A stretch of 64,000 nt of DNA from Arenimonas sp. (lineage in GTDB: Bacteria > Pseudomonadota > Alphaproteobacteria > Rhizobiales > Rhizobiaceae), in assembly GCA_019459145.1 (NCBI GenBank), contig JAIBEK010000009.1:1-64000 (forward strand), read 5' to 3'. Made by a program: the position numbers and the translations under genes. The notes under the pieces were generated by a model that was not told the origin of the DNA, made no database searches, and was given only the letters and a program-made list of their open reading frames with translations. This document shows, piece by piece, positions 16,555-26,646 of the stretch; within the stretch, counting starts at the first letter, position 1; the number at the start of each line of letters is the position of its first letter.

Positions 16555-17445
16555 ATGTCGGGCGAGACGATGATCGAAGCGGCGCCGGCGAAGATCAATC
16601 TGGCGTTGCACGTCACCGGGCAGCGCGCCGATGGCTATCACCTGCTCGACAGCATCGTCGCCTTTGCCGGCCATGGCGACCGGCTGAGCTTTTCACCAGC
16701 GGAGCGGGATTCGTTCAGCCTTGGCGGCCGCTTCGGCGATCTGCTGTCCGCCGAGGGCGAAGGCCGGGACGGCAACCTGGTTGTGAAGGCCCGCGACCTG
16801 CTGCGGGAAACGCTCGAGGCCGCAGGCCAGTCGGCCGGACCGGTTGCCATCACGCTTGAAAAGAACCTGCCCGTCGCTTCGGGGATCGGCGGCGGATCGG
16901 CCGACGCGGCAGCGACCCTTCGCGGTCTCCTGCGGTTCTGGCGCGCCTCGCTTCCTTCCGACATGCTTTCGGCAATCGGGCTCGAGCTCGGCGCCGACGT
17001 GCCGATGTGTCTGGAAAGCCGGCCGCTCAGGGCGCGCGGCATCGGCGATGTGATCGACAGGCTGGATACCATGCCACGCCTGGCGCTGGTGCTCGTCAAC
17101 CCGCTGAAGGCGGTGTCGACCCCGGACATATTCCGCCGCCTGACGCATAAGGATCATCCGCCGATCGAAACCCTGCCGCGTTCGGCCGGGCCGGCCGAGT
17201 GGCTCACCTTCCTGACCGGGCTGCGCAACGATCTGGAGCCTCCGGCCCGCGCGCTGCTGCCGGACATCGCGGACGTCTCCGGCCAGTTGCACGACGTCGG
17301 CGCCCGGCTGGTGCGGATGTCGGGATCGGGCGCCACCTGCTTCGGCATCTTCGACAATGTAGAAGCGGCGTGCGCGGCGGCTGGCGAACTCGCCCGGCGG
17401 CGTGCCGACTGGTATGTCCAGGCGTGCGAGACCGTGGTCGGCTGA
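16555..17445 (+). CDS. ispE: 4-diphosphocytidyl-2-C-methyl-D-erythritol kinase
   Basis: 296 residues from ATG at 16555 (a second ATG, 16570, is also possible). It is a GHMP kinase: APAKINLALHVTGQRADGYH opens the fold, PVASGIGGGSADAAATL is the ATP loop, and VRMSGSGATCFGIF is the third GHMP motif. It phosphorylates CDP-ME in the non-mevalonate isoprenoid pathway, feeding the same precursor pool used by ispB two genes upstream. It starts 5 bp after the TPR gene, so the two are co-translated. Confidence 0.93.
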   Translation: MSGETMIEAAPAKINLALHVTGQRADGYHLLDSIVAFAGHGDRLSFSPAERDSFSLGGRFGDLLSAEGEGRDGNLVVKARDLLRETLEAAGQSAGPVAITLEKNLPVASGIGGGSADAAATLRGLLRFWRASLPSDMLSAIGLELGADVPMCLESRPLRARGIGDVIDRLDTMPRLALVLVNPLKAVSTPDIFRRLTHKDHPPIETLPRSAGPAEWLTFLTGLRNDLEPPARALLPDIADVSGQLHDVGARLVRMSGSGATCFGIFDNVEAACAAAGELARRRADWYVQACETVVG

Positions 17446-17520
17446 GCGGCGCAAGCGCGCCGGTCATTCGCGCGGGCAAGCGGTGCCCCGGCCATTGGCG
17501 CGGCAAGGCGCCCGACAGCG

Positions 17521-18042
17521 TCAGTCGCGGCCTTGCCGTGCGGCCCAGGCCGGCACGATCTCGCAGGAGAGGCGTCGCGGCTTCTGCCCGAGCACGAACT
17601 GGTCCAACCGCATGCCCGGCTTTGCCAGGGCGATGGCCTGGCGCTTTTGCAACAGCAAGCCGTCTTCGAGCGGCGGCCTGGTCCTGCCGATCCGCTGCAG
17701 GAAGGGCCGCCTGTGGCCGCGTGACGGGGAAAGGCGGGCCGGCGAAGAATGGATGCCGACATGCTCGCCGATCGCGTCGATCCAGCCACCGAGCGGCCGT
17801 GCGCCGGGCTCGATTAGAAACAGCCAGTCGCCACGCGCCGCGCGCAACACATCCTCAATGTCCCATTGCGCATAGAAACGGCAACCGGCCGCGTCCGCGA
17901 CACACGAAGAGCCATCCGACGAACCGCGATCGAGGACGACCACGTCGCTCACCAGGCCCTCCACCGCGCCGGCCACGAGGACCGCCAGCGTCTGGGCCAG
18001 TTCCGGCTCGTGGTTCCGGCATTCCATCATCACTGTCAACAT
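17521..18042 (-). CDS. Small family 2-like glycosyltransferase
   Basis: 173 residues, short for a GT2 enzyme (usual catalytic cores are about 220 or more). Visible GT-A features are MLTVMMECRNHEPELAQTL, then VVVLDRGSSDGSS (the nucleotide-sugar loop, with DRGSSDG replacing DDGSTDG), and a GDWLFLIEPGARP segment in place of the DxD region. No clear DxD motif remains. Related short proteins occur in this location in other rhizobia. The substrate is unknown, and the missing DxD leaves open that it is not catalytic. It is convergent with ispE. Confidence 0.68.
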   Translation of the reverse strand: MLTVMMECRNHEPELAQTLAVLVAGAVEGLVSDVVVLDRGSSDGSSCVADAAGCRFYAQWDIEDVLRAARGDWLFLIEPGARPLGGWIDAIGEHVGIHSSPARLSPSRGHRRPFLQRIGRTRPPLEDGLLLQKRQAIALAKPGMRLDQFVLGQKPRRLSCEIVPAWAARQGRD

Positions 18043-18172
18043 TGCCTATCTCTATCGCATTGCACAAACGATTTCCACACGCGCGTTTTCAATTTTGTTC
18101 TTGCATTGTTCCGTTTTGCGCGGTAGGAATTTAATCATCGAACCGGGGATGCCAGCCCCGCGAGGAGCAAAC

Positions 18173-19330
18173 ATGAACGAGCTGTCCCTTGTGGCGCAGG
18201 CTGCCTTCCAGCCTGCCAATACGGCCGATATTGCCGATGCGGTGGTTGCCGCCTCAGGTCTGCGGATCGAGGTCGATAGGCGGCGGGGACGCGGTGCGGG
18301 AATGAACCCGTCCGGCCGCTTCGAGCCGCATGAGCGCGTTGCCTTCGACGATGGGTGGGAAAGCCTCGAGGACCTGGCCCCGTTCCGCACCGAGGTACAG
18401 GTCGAGCGGCCGCGCACCGTCATCACCCGCAACGAATCGCCCGACATTCCGTTCGACCGCTCGATCAACCCCTATCGCGGCTGCGAACATGGCTGCATCT
18501 ATTGCTTCGCGCGGCCGACCCACAGTTATATGGGGCTGTCCGCCGGGCTCGATTTCGAGGCCAAGCTTTTCGCCAAGCCGGACGCGCCGAAATTGCTGGA
18601 ACGCGAGCTTGCCAAGCCCGGCTACAAGCCGCGCACCATCGCCATCGGCACCAATACCGACCCCTACCAGCCGATCGAGCGGGAATGGCGCATCATGCGG
18701 CAGATCCTCGAGGTTCTCAACAAGGCCAATCATCCGGTGGCGATCGTCACCAAGTCGGCACTCATCCTGCGGGACCTCGACATCCTGTCCTCCATGGCAT
18801 CGCGCGGCCTGGCCAAGGTGGCGATCTCCGTCACCACGCTCGACCGCAAGCTCGCCCGCAGCATGGAGCCGCGCGCCTCGACGCCGTCCCGGCGGCTGGA
18901 GGCGATCCGGGCGCTTTCGGGCGCCGGCGTGCCGACCGGCGTGCTGGTGGCGCCGGTCATTCCGGCGCTCAACGACCATGAGATCGAGCGTATCCTGGAT
19001 TCGGCCAAGGCGGCCGGGGCCAACGAGGCAGGCTATGTCCTGCTGCGTCTGCCGCTGGAGGTCAGCCCGCTGTTTCGCGATTGGCTGCTGCAGCATTATC
19101 CGGACCGCTATCGCCACGTCATGTCGCTGGTGCGCTCGATGCGCGGCGGCAAGGATTACGACGCCGAGTTCGGCAAGCGGATGAAGGGCGCCGGTCCCTA
19201 TGCCTGGCAGATCAGCCGCCGTTTCGAGATGACGACCAAACGCCTCGGCATGGTTCGCCGCGGCATGCACTTGCGCGACGACCTGTTCGTGCCGCCGGAT
19301 GGCAGCGGCGTGCAGTTGTCGCTGCTCTGA
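18173..19330 (+). CDS. PA0069 family radical SAM protein
   Basis: 385 residues from ATG at 18173, preceded by AGGAG; the frame is open further upstream but the ribosome site decides. The iron-sulfur motif is CEHGCIYC (Cys-x3-Cys-x2-Cys) within INPYRGCEHGCIYCFARP, the opening of the PA0069/SplB-like group. IAIGTNTDPYQP and IVTKSALILRDLDIL follow. The PDB-like TIM-barrel length is normal. The reaction is not known for this family; a relation to spore photoproduct lyase is structural only. It lies upstream of rnhB on the same strand. Confidence 0.88.
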   Translation: MNELSLVAQAAFQPANTADIADAVVAASGLRIEVDRRRGRGAGMNPSGRFEPHERVAFDDGWESLEDLAPFRTEVQVERPRTVITRNESPDIPFDRSINPYRGCEHGCIYCFARPTHSYMGLSAGLDFEAKLFAKPDAPKLLERELAKPGYKPRTIAIGTNTDPYQPIEREWRIMRQILEVLNKANHPVAIVTKSALILRDLDILSSMASRGLAKVAISVTTLDRKLARSMEPRASTPSRRLEAIRALSGAGVPTGVLVAPVIPALNDHEIERILDSAKAAGANEAGYVLLRLPLEVSPLFRDWLLQHYPDRYRHVMSLVRSMRGGKDYDAEFGKRMKGAGPYAWQISRRFEMTTKRLGMVRRGMHLRDDLFVPPDGSGVQLSLL

Positions 19331-19565
19331 CCGCTGGCGGGACGCAGCGCCGACGCGCGCGCCTCCCGATCGGTGATCTTGCGGGCGGCCTTGCGTCTCG
19401 CCCGCAGCTTATTGGGCGCTTCGCCGTCCCTTACCTTTTCCGGTGCGGTCCGCCGCCTCGTGCCGGAAGAAAAGTCCCTGGCTGCCGCTTCGCCGGTTCG
19501 CTTCCCTGCGCGCCGTCGATGCCGGGGACTTGCAGGAGATCGGGTGCGCGTGCGATTTCTGCCGC

Positions 19566-20237
19566 ATGAAATCTCGCACGCCACCCGATTCTCCGAGTTT
19601 TTTCGCCGACCTTCCCACCGGACCCGATTTCGAGTTCGAGAGACTGGCGGCGCGTCGCGGCTGGTTTCCCGTGGCCGGCACGGACGAGGCAGGCAGAGGG
19701 CCGCTCGCCGGCCCGGTCGTGGCGGCTGCGGTCATTCTCGATGAGGGCAATATTCCGGCCGGGCTGAATGATTCGAAGAAGCTGACCGCCGCCCACCGGG
19801 AGCGCCTATTCGACGAGATCCTTGCCGTGGCCACCGTTTCGATCGCCTCGTCATCGCCCCGCCACATCGATGCACGCGACATCCGCAAGGCAAGCCTCGA
19901 TGCGATGCGCCGTGCCGTCGCGGGACTTGCGCGACCGCCGCTGCATGTACTGGCCGACGGGCGCGACGTGCCGGATGGGCTGATCTGCACCGCCAAGGCG
20001 GTGGTCAAAGGCGATTCGCGGTCGCTGTCGATCGCCGCCGCCTCGATCATCGCCAAGGTGACCCGCGACCGGATGATGGCGCGCGCCGGACTATCCTTTC
20101 CCGCCTATGGTTTCGACAGCCATGCCGGTTACGGTACGGAGCGCCACCGCACCGCGATCGCCATCCACGGGCCATGCCTGCTCCATCGGATGAGTTTCAG
20201 GCCGTTGCGCGTCGATGGCGAGGAAGTTGGAGAATAG
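19566..20237 (+). CDS. rnhB: Ribonuclease HII
   Basis: 223 residues from ATG at 19566, where the family N-terminus begins. The catalytic carboxylates are in [14 protein letters not shown] (Asp-Glu pair) and in [19 protein letters not shown] and [15 protein letters not shown] are also diagnostic, as is GYGTERHR near the end. It removes single ribonucleotides and RNA primers from DNA. The upstream gap (19331-19565) shows no gene or strong promoter, and it may be read from the radical SAM gene. Confidence 0.94.
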   Translation: MKSRTPPDSPSFFADLPTGPDFEFERLAARRGWFPVAGTDEAGRGPLAGPVVAAAVILDEGNIPAGLNDSKKLTAAHRERLFDEILAVATVSIASSSPRHIDARDIRKASLDAMRRAVAGLARPPLHVLADGRDVPDGLICTAKAVVKGDSRSLSIAAASIIAKVTRDRMMARAGLSFPAYGFDSHAGYGTERHRTAIAIHGPCLLHRMSFRPLRVDGEEVGE

Positions 20238-20373
20238 GGCCTTATCCGTTCGATGCCGACCCACTCATTCGACCGGGCTGACGCCACGGTCTGTCGGTCA
20301 TTGCCGCGGGTTACCAAGCCGGAGACAAGGCCTTCGCGCGCACGAAACCCTTGCCAGCCCCAGGGCCCGCAAA

Positions 20374-20400
20374 GAAAAAGCCGGGCGTCTCCACCCGGCT
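20374..20400 (-). terminator. Terminator of the F0 operon
   Basis: A 7-bp perfect stem, AGCCGGG (20379-20385) and CCCGGCT (20394-20400), has an 8-base loop. On the minus strand it is followed by five T residues. It lies 28 bp after the atpF stop. Confidence 0.8.
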
Positions 20401-20427
20401 CGATCCAACTTACAATTTGCTGCAGGC

Positions 20428-20913
20428 TTAGTTAAGCCGTCCCTTGACCTCGCCGAGGGCGCCCCTGAACAGGTTGTCCTGCACGGCGGCATCGGTCTTC
20501 TTGGCCAGCACCGCTTCGGCTGCGGCAATCGCCAGGTCGACGGCTGCCGAGCGCACGGCGTTGACGGCTTCGGTCTCGGCCTGCTTGATCTTCTGCTCGG
20601 AAAGCGCATTGCGGCGCGCCACGAACTCTTCCGTCTTCTGCTTGGCTTCCGCCGTCAGCATGGCCGCCTCGCGTTCAGCGGCAGCAACGATGCCGGCGGC
20701 TTCCGCCTCGGCTTCCTTACGCTTGCGCTGATATTCGGCCAGAACGTGCTGGGCTTCCTCGCGCAGGCGCTTGGCTTCGGCCAGCTCGTCACGGATCTTG
20801 TCGGCGCGGGCGTCGAGCGACTTCGCCATCATGCCCGGAACCTTGAGATAGACGACCAGGGCCAGGAACAGGAGAAGGCCGACGAAGGCGAAGAATGTTG
20901 CGTCGAACTGCAT
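20428..20913 (-). CDS. atpF: F0F1 ATP synthase subunit b
   Basis: 161 residues from ATG at 20913 (two bases after the b' stop; an in-frame TTG at 20919 overlaps that stop, but AGGGGG is better spaced for the ATG). One N-terminal membrane helix (about 5-22) leads into a long charged helix rich in Ala, Glu and Lys, the peripheral stalk. In photosynthetic and many alphaproteobacterial enzymes b pairs with b'. It is the last gene of the operon. Confidence 0.92.
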   Translation of the reverse strand: MQFDATFFAFVGLLLFLALVVYLKVPGMMAKSLDARADKIRDELAEAKRLREEAQHVLAEYQRKRKEAEAEAAGIVAAAEREAAMLTAEAKQKTEEFVARRNALSEQKIKQAETEAVNAVRSAAVDLAIAAAEAVLAKKTDAAVQDNLFRGALGEVKGRLN

Positions 20914-20915
20914 GT

Positions 20916-21575
20916 TCAAGCCCCCTGCTTTGCGGCGGCGCCGCTGACGGCGGCCTTGATGTCGGCGGCTGTCGCCTTGGTGCCGATCAACTGCTCGACG
21001 ATGGAGCCGACCGTATCGACGGCGATGGTATCGACCTCGGCGAAGGCCTTCGCCTTGATCTCGGCGATGCGGGCCTCGGCGGCTGCGACCTTGCCGGCAA
21101 GTTCCGCCTCGATGGCGGTCCGCTCGGCGTCGGCCTTGGCCTTGGCGCTGTCGCGCGCGGTTGCGGCGATCTGCCCGGCCTTGGCCCTGGCAGCGGCAAG
21201 CTCGCGCTCGTATGTTTCAATCGCGGTATCGGCTTCGCCCTTCAGGCGGGCGGCCTCGTCGAGATCCTGGGCAATCCGGTCGTGCCGGTTTTCCAGGATG
21301 CCACCGACGCGCGGCACGATGACCTTCTGCATGAGCACGTAGAAAAGACCAAACGTGATCACCAGCCACAGCAGCTGGGATGCGTAGGTCGACTGGTCGA
21401 ACGGCGGAAAAACGCCACCGCCATGCCCGTCATCGTGGGCGACGCCGGTCTCGGTATGAACTTCGCCCTGTGCGGGTGCTTCTTCCGTATGAACCTGGCC
21501 CTGTGCAGGGGCTGCTTCGGCGGGAGTCTGGCCCGGCGCCGGGGTTTCCTGCGCATAGGCGGGGGTCACGAACAT
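20916..21575 (-). CDS. atpG: F0F1 ATP synthase subunit b'
   Basis: 219 residues from ATG at 21575 with a near-perfect GGAGGTGA ahead. The N-terminal 60 residues are a Pro/Ala/Glu-rich, partly repetitive extension ([21 protein letters not shown]) that precedes a single membrane helix (about 73-92) and the stalk coiled coil. Such an extended N-terminus is typical of rhizobial b' chains. It forms the heterodimeric stator with b. The operon order c, b', b is standard for this group; F1 genes are elsewhere. Confidence 0.92.
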   Translation of the reverse strand: MFVTPAYAQETPAPGQTPAEAAPAQGQVHTEEAPAQGEVHTETGVAHDDGHGGGVFPPFDQSTYASQLLWLVITFGLFYVLMQKVIVPRVGGILENRHDRIAQDLDEAARLKGEADTAIETYERELAAARAKAGQIAATARDSAKAKADAERTAIEAELAGKVAAAEARIAEIKAKAFAEVDTIAVDTVGSIVEQLIGTKATAADIKAAVSGAAAKQGA

Positions 21576-21654
21576 GCTCACCTCCAGGTGTAGTCTCAAA
21601 TGCGAAGGATCACGGCCGCCTCAAGGCGTGCCGTGACCCAGAACCTGGCCGATA

Positions 21655-21882
21655 TCAGACGGCGAACAGGAGGAGGAGAGCGATGAGCAGCGAGAAGATG
21701 CCCAGAGCTTCCGTAACGGCGAAGCCGAATACCAGACGGCCGAACTGGCTGTCAGCGGCAGACGGGTTGCGCAGTGCGCCGGACAGGTAGTTGCCGAAGA
21801 TGTTACCGAGGCCCAGAGCCGTGCCGGCCATGCCAAAGCAAGCCAAACCTGCGCCGATGTACTTTGCTGCTTCCGCTTCCAT
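21655..21882 (-). CDS. atpE: F0F1 ATP synthase subunit c
   Basis: 75 residues from ATG at 21882 with AAGGAG upstream. Two membrane helices form the hairpin: a Gly-rich first helix ([21 protein letters not shown]), a polar loop with RNPSA, and a second helix carrying the proton-binding carboxylate in [10 protein letters not shown] (Glu at about 58). It builds the rotor ring. The glycine pattern of the first helix is that of a proton, not sodium, ring as far as the sequence shows. Confidence 0.96.
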   Translation of the reverse strand: MEAEAAKYIGAGLACFGMAGTALGLGNIFGNYLSGALRNPSAADSQFGRLVFGFAVTEALGIFSLLIALLLLFAV

Positions 21883-21951
21883 GAATGAACTCCTTCGAGA
21901 TGTTTGTTGCGGCAGATGACTGACACCGAATGGCGTCAATGTCGGTGATCC

Positions 21952-22704
21952 TTAGTGCCCGCCCGGGTGTATGGCGTCGTTGAGGTACATGCAAGTCAGT
22001 ACCGCAAAGACATAAGCCTGCAGGAAGGCGACGAGGAACTCGAGACCCGTCAGAGCGACGGTCATGATCAGGGGCAGAATGGCGCCGCCAATGCCCAGTG
22101 CGCCCATGGTTCCAAGCGAGGCGACGAAGCCCGCGAACACCTTGAGCGTGATGTGTCCGGCCAGCATGTTGGCGAACAGACGAATGGAGAGCGAGATCGG
22201 GCGCGACAGGAAAGAAATGACTTCGATCGGCACGACGAGCAAGAGCAGCGCCGCCGGCACGCCCGAGGGCACGAACAGCTTGAGGAAGCCGAAGCCGTGC
22301 TTGAGGAAGCCGTAGACCAGCACCGTGCCGATGACGAAGATCGCCAGCGCAAAGGTGACGATGATCTGGCTGGTGATGGTGAAGAAGTAGGGCACCATGC
22401 CGAGCAGGTTGGCGGTCAGCACGAACATGAACAGCGAGAAGACCATGGGGAAGAACTTCATGCCGTGGCTGCCGGCGCCTTCGCGCAGCATCGAGGCGAT
22501 GAATTCATAGGACATCTCGGCGACCGACTGGGCGCGGGTCGGGATCAGACCGCGGCTCGAGGTCGAGAAATAGAGGAAGGCGGACGCGCAGGCGACCGTC
22601 GCGACCATGAACAGCGAGGCGTTGGTGAACGAAAAATCAATCCCGCCGATCTCGATCGGAACAATCTTCTGGATCTGGAACTGATGAGTCGGATCGTTTG
22701 CCAC
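21952..22704 (-). CDS. atpB: F0F1 ATP synthase subunit a
   Basis: 250 residues with five to six membrane helices. The essential Arg lies in [19 protein letters not shown], whose [13 protein letters not shown] core is the subunit a signature. The C-terminal helix has [19 protein letters not shown], also conserved. It forms the two proton half-channels against the c ring. It sits between atpI and atpE in the F0 operon. Confidence 0.96.
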   Translation of the reverse strand: MANDPTHQFQIQKIVPIEIGGIDFSFTNASLFMVATVACASAFLYFSTSSRGLIPTRAQSVAEMSYEFIASMLREGAGSHGMKFFPMVFSLFMFVLTANLLGMVPYFFTITSQIIVTFALAIFVIGTVLVYGFLKHGFGFLKLFVPSGVPAALLLLVVPIEVISFLSRPISLSIRLFANMLAGHITLKVFAGFVASLGTMGALGIGGAILPLIMTVALTGLEFLVAFLQAYVFAVLTCMYLNDAIHPGGH

Positions 22705-22772
22705 CGTCTGGTCTCTTTCGCTTTTAGCCCGCCCATGGGGGCGTTCTGCCTGTTTCGCGTTTCGCGGCCTGA

Positions 22773-23135
22773 TCAGCCGGCGTCGCGCTTATTCTCCGCT
22801 TCCGTGCCGCGGTCCGCCGGGTGGGGCGATGCCACTTTGCCCGCAGCCCTCAGCACGTTCAAAACACCGGCACCGAACCCCAGCAAGAGAAGCACGATCA
22901 TGCCCCAGGGCGCAGTACCGACAAAACGGTCGAAAAGATAGCCCAGGATCGCACCGACGACGACTGCGGAGATGAATTCGCTCGAGAGCTTCATGGCCTG
23001 TGCATAACCCTTGCGGTTTTGCTCGGCCCGCTCGTCGGCGGCCTTCTCGCCCTTCGTCTCGACACCCTTGACCGCCAGTTCGACGGCCAGGCGCCTGCGA
23101 CGCTCTTCCAGACCCTCTTTGCGGTTCTCCGTCAT
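22773..23135 (-). CDS. atpI: ATP synthase protein I
   Basis: 120 residues from ATG at 23135 with GGGAGG nine bases upstream; the longer open frame is non-genic. The N-terminal half is charged and helical; the C-terminal half has two membrane helices ([18 protein letters not shown] and [22 protein letters not shown]), matching alphaproteobacterial AtpI. It assists assembly of the c ring. First gene of the F0 operon. Confidence 0.92.
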   Translation of the reverse strand: MTENRKEGLEERRRRLAVELAVKGVETKGEKAADERAEQNRKGYAQAMKLSSEFISAVVVGAILGYLFDRFVGTAPWGMIVLLLLGFGAGVLNVLRAAGKVASPHPADRGTEAENKRDAG

Positions 23136-23240
23136 GATCGCCTCCCAAACCGTTCTGCGTTTCTCCGGACCGATCCGGCCCGACAGCAATGTAGATACGG
23201 CAGGATTTGAACCCTTCCAGCCCGTCTTGAAGTCGCGCGC

Positions 23241-23269
23241 ACCATAATTTTGAGAGCCCCTATAGTCAA
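23241..23269 (-). promoter_or_regulatory. Probable F0 operon promoter
   Basis: On the minus strand CTTGACT (TTGACT at 23264-23269) and TATGGT (23241-23246) are 17 bp apart. The CTTGAC start is the rhizobial sigma70 preference. The -10 ends about 105 bp before atpI, giving a leader of roughly 100 nt. Confidence 0.6.
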
Positions 23270-23406
23270 GGCATACCAAGGGCAAGTTTCACCACAAATT
23301 AACCGGGGAAAATCATAGACTTAAGTCGAAACTGTCGAATCTTGGGGGGCTCATGGCGGCAAAACCCCGCCAATGGTCGCAGGCGGTGGAGACTTTTGGC
23401 CGGTGA

Positions 23407-24579
23407 TCAGCTCCAGCCGCCGCCATAAGTGCGATAGAAGACATGCAGGCCGATGCGGCCGACCTTCTTCATGGTGCGGGCCCAGCCTGGGCGAACATAG
23501 ATCGCATGATAATGGGTGGAGGAGCCCACTTCCTTCAGCCAGATCTTGCCGGCGGTGACGGCCAGCGCCACTTCGCGGGCGACCTTCCAGTGATGCTGGG
23601 AATTCACCCGGTCCTTGATATTGTCGCAGGCGAAGGAGAACTGGCAGCGGTTGCGCCAATCCTCGTTCTGGTAGACGACGCCGCAGATCGTCGCGGGATA
23701 GGCCGGATTGCGGACGCGGTTGAGGATGACCTGGGCGACCGCCGCCTGGCCCTTGACCGATTCGCCGCGCGCCTCGAAATAGATGCCGGAAGCGAGGCAC
23801 TGCTGTTCGTTGGCGGAAAACACCGAAGGCGGCAGGACACTGGCCGCCCAGGCGTGGTCTTGCGGCCCGATCTTCGGCACGAAACGGCCGGCCTCCGGCT
23901 TCTTGGTCAAAAGCGCGTCGAACGGCGAGACGCTGGCGAAATCCGGCTCGGCCGGCGCATAGGCGGTGGCCAGCACGTCGGCCTGGCGGTTGGTAACGAG
24001 CGAGGCGAGCATGGGCGGCACGCCGATATCGGCCGCCGGTTCCTGCTTCTTGAAATAGAATGCCGCAAGCTCCACCGGCTTGGCCTTGGAGCGGACGAAG
24101 GCCGTCAGTTCGGAAGCCTTCTTCTTCGGGTCCAGGAGAGAGGAGGTGCGCTTCAGGACGGAGCCGGCGGTAAAGGCCTTGGGCGGCTGCATCGTCTCGA
24201 CGGCGATCACCCTGCCCTTCTTCAGGCTGCGGGTGACGCGGTCCTCGTCCGGCAGCGGATCCGTTTCGGTCTTGCCGCCGTCAAAGGCGATCTTGCGGCC
24301 GTCGGGAAGCAGGATGCCGCTGTCCTTGCCGAGCGCGGTCGAGACCTCGGTGTCGGCAAAGGCGAGTTGCGCCTGATGGATGGACCCTACCGGCGAGGTG
24401 GTCAGCACCATGCGCCAGTTGCTGCTGCCCCGGTCGGTGCCGGTAATCAGCCCCGCGAGGTCGGCCTGGGCCGCGATCGACGGAAAGGCAAGCCAGGATA
24501 CGAGGCCAAAGACCACGGGCGAAGTCCACTTCTCCACACGAGCGGCGGACAGCTTCAGCAAACGGCTTCTCGAACGCAA
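23407..24579 (-). CDS. Cell wall hydrolase, SleB-like
   Basis: 390 residues starting at a TTG (24579) with GGAG seven bases upstream; a GTG at 24537 is the alternative. An N-terminal hydrophobic segment (about 18-37, VVFGLVSWLAFPSIAAQA) acts as a signal peptide. A long middle region of low conservation follows. The C-terminal 130 residues form a SleB/CwlJ hydrolase-2 domain: CLASGIYFEARGE with the catalytic Glu, QAAVAQVILNRVRNPAYP and FSFACDN. It should cleave peptidoglycan, probably as a lytic transglycosylase. It ends about 115 bp before the region upstream of atpI. Confidence 0.87.
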   Translation of the reverse strand: MRSRSRLLKLSAARVEKWTSPVVFGLVSWLAFPSIAAQADLAGLITGTDRGSSNWRMVLTTSPVGSIHQAQLAFADTEVSTALGKDSGILLPDGRKIAFDGGKTETDPLPDEDRVTRSLKKGRVIAVETMQPPKAFTAGSVLKRTSSLLDPKKKASELTAFVRSKAKPVELAAFYFKKQEPAADIGVPPMLASLVTNRQADVLATAYAPAEPDFASVSPFDALLTKKPEAGRFVPKIGPQDHAWAASVLPPSVFSANEQQCLASGIYFEARGESVKGQAAVAQVILNRVRNPAYPATICGVVYQNEDWRNRCQFSFACDNIKDRVNSQHHWKVAREVALAVTAGKIWLKEVGSSTHYHAIYVRPGWARTMKKVGRIGLHVFYRTYGGGWS

Positions 24580-24679
24580 ACCGGTACTCCATACGTTACC
24601 ACGGCTATATTAGAGAAATATCCGGCATTAACCTTGATGAGAGGTTAATGCGCATGCGTTCCGTGGCGCGGCAGAGCAC

Positions 24680-24707
24680 AAAAAAGCCGCCGGGACGCGG
24701 CGGCTTT
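24680..24707 (-). terminator. Terminator of the corA-kup operon
   Basis: The 9-bp stem AAAGCCGCC (24683-24691) and GGCGGCTTT (24699-24707) has a 7-base loop. On the minus strand it continues into a run of six to seven Ts. It is 23 bp after the kup stop. Confidence 0.9.
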
Positions 24708-24729
24708 GAAGGCATCCGGGATTGTCCCA

Positions 24730-26631
24730 TCAGATAATGACGTGGGAGCCCAGTTCGACGACGCGATTGGCCGGCAGGCGGAAATAGTCCGATGGGTCGG
24801 TCGCCGTGTTGGCAAGCGTGATGTAGAGGCGATCCTGCCAATAGGGCATGCCGGATTTCGCATCCGGAACCAGTTTGCGCCGGCCGAGATAGAAGGAGGT
24901 CGACATGATGTCGAACTTCAGCCCGCTGCGCCGCAGATTGGCCAGTGCCTTCGAGACGTTCTGGTTCTCCATGAAGCCGAAGCGGATTTCGACGCGCGAG
25001 AAGCGTTCCGAGAGTTGCTGCACGAAGAAACGCTCCTCCTCGGTCGCCCTCGGGCGGTTCACGGTCTTGATGGTGAGGATGATGTTGCGCTCGTGGATCA
25101 CATGGTTGTGCTTGAGATTGTGCAGCAGGGCTGCCGGCGCGGTCTCCGGATCGCTGGTCAGGAAGATCGCCGTTCCGGCCACGCTGACGGGCGCATGCTC
25201 GCTCTTCTTCTCGATGGAGGCGATGAAGGAGGGAAGCGGCACGTCGGCATGGCGGGTCTTGGTAAACAGGATCGCCGTGCCACGCCGCCAGGTCCACATC
25301 ACGACCGTGAAGCCTGCGGCGAACAGGACCGGCACATAACCGCCGTCATGCACCTTCAGCATGTTCGCGCCAAGGAAGACGAGTTCGAGGACGAAGAGCG
25401 GCAGCAGCAGGACGATCGACGTGGTGGCGCTCCAGTTCCACCGGGTGCGAACGAAGCTGAAGGCCATAATGGTGGTCACCACCATCGCCCCCGTCACCGA
25501 GATGCCATAGGCGGTCGCCAGCGCCTCGGAACTCTGGAACAGAAGGACGAGCGCAAGGACGCCCAGAAGCAGTAGCGCATTCACCGTCGGCAGGTAGATC
25601 TGCCCGGTGTGGGTCTCCGAGGTGAAGAGGATCTGCATGCGCGGCAGGAAACCGAGATGGATCGCCTGGCGCACCAGCGAGAAGGCGCCGGTGATCACCG
25701 CCTGGCTGGCGATGATGGTGGCGGCCGTCGCCAGAACGACGACCGGCAACAGGGCCCATTCCGGAAACATAAGAAAGAACGGATCCGAGGCCGCTTCCGG
25801 GTGCTTCATCACCAGAGCGCCCTGGCCGAGATAGTTGAGCACCAGGGCCGGAAAGACGAGCACGAACCACGCCCACTGAATAGGCCGGCGACCGAAATGG
25901 CCAAGGTCGGCATAGAGCGCCTCGGCTCCGGTAACCGTCAGGAAGACCGCGCCGAGCACGATGATGCCGAGGAAGCCCTCGTGCAGCAGGAAGTTCACCG
26001 CATGCCACGGATTGAAAGCGGCAAGGATGCCGAAGTCATCGGCGATATGGAAGACGCCGCCAAGGGCCATGACGATGAACCACACGGCGGTGATCGGCCC
26101 GAAGAACTTGGCCACGGCACCCGTGCCGTGCGACTGCACGGCGAAAATGCCGATCAGGATGCCGACCGAAATCGGCACGATGAAGCTCTCCAAGTCCGGC
26201 GTCACGAGTTTCAGGCCCTCGACGGCCGAGAGAACGGAGAGTGCGGGGGTGATCATCGAATCCCCGAGGAACAGCGCGGCACCGATCAGCCCGAGGATCA
26301 TCAACACCGAGCCATGACCTCCGGCCTTCTTCGACAGAAGCGCGAGCAACGACAGTGTGCCACCCTCGCCGTCATTGTCAGCCCGCAGAAGGAAGAGCAC
26401 GTATTTGAGCGTCACGATGATGGTCAGCGTCCAGATGATGAGCGAGATCAGGCCGATGATCTCCTCACGTTCGATGCCGCCGTCGGCAATCGGCTTCAAC
26501 GCCTCGCGAAAGGCGTAGAGCGGGCTGGTGCCGATGTCGCCATAGACGACGCCGACGGAGCCGAGGCCGAGCCAGAACAGAGTGCGGAAGTCCTTGGGCG
26601 CTGCCGGTACTTCGCTGATTTCTTGGGTCAT
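24730..26631 (-). CDS. kup: Kup family potassium uptake transporter
   Basis: 633 residues, with about twelve membrane helices in the first 440 and a soluble C-terminal domain. The opening [19 protein letters not shown] is the KUP signature and the loop [19 protein letters not shown] is equally diagnostic. It imports potassium with protons. The start lies 15 bp after the corA stop, so the two are in one operon that ends at the terminator at 24680. Confidence 0.95.
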   Translation of the reverse strand: MTQEISEVPAAPKDFRTLFWLGLGSVGVVYGDIGTSPLYAFREALKPIADGGIEREEIIGLISLIIWTLTIIVTLKYVLFLLRADNDGEGGTLSLLALLSKKAGGHGSVLMILGLIGAALFLGDSMITPALSVLSAVEGLKLVTPDLESFIVPISVGILIGIFAVQSHGTGAVAKFFGPITAVWFIVMALGGVFHIADDFGILAAFNPWHAVNFLLHEGFLGIIVLGAVFLTVTGAEALYADLGHFGRRPIQWAWFVLVFPALVLNYLGQGALVMKHPEAASDPFFLMFPEWALLPVVVLATAATIIASQAVITGAFSLVRQAIHLGFLPRMQILFTSETHTGQIYLPTVNALLLLGVLALVLLFQSSEALATAYGISVTGAMVVTTIMAFSFVRTRWNWSATTSIVLLLPLFVLELVFLGANMLKVHDGGYVPVLFAAGFTVVMWTWRRGTAILFTKTRHADVPLPSFIASIEKKSEHAPVSVAGTAIFLTSDPETAPAALLHNLKHNHVIHERNIILTIKTVNRPRATEEERFFVQQLSERFSRVEIRFGFMENQNVSKALANLRRSGLKFDIMSTSFYLGRRKLVPDAKSGMPYWQDRLYITLANTATDPSDYFRLPANRVVELGSHVII

Positions 26632-26646
26632 GGGGCACCTGGCTTA

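Noticed and set aside
23180..23270. tRNA-like T-arm (GGTTCAAATCC) on the minus strand upstream of atpI
   Set aside because: Only two base pairs flank the TTCAAAT loop and no acceptor or D-arm can be paired around it; a chance match.
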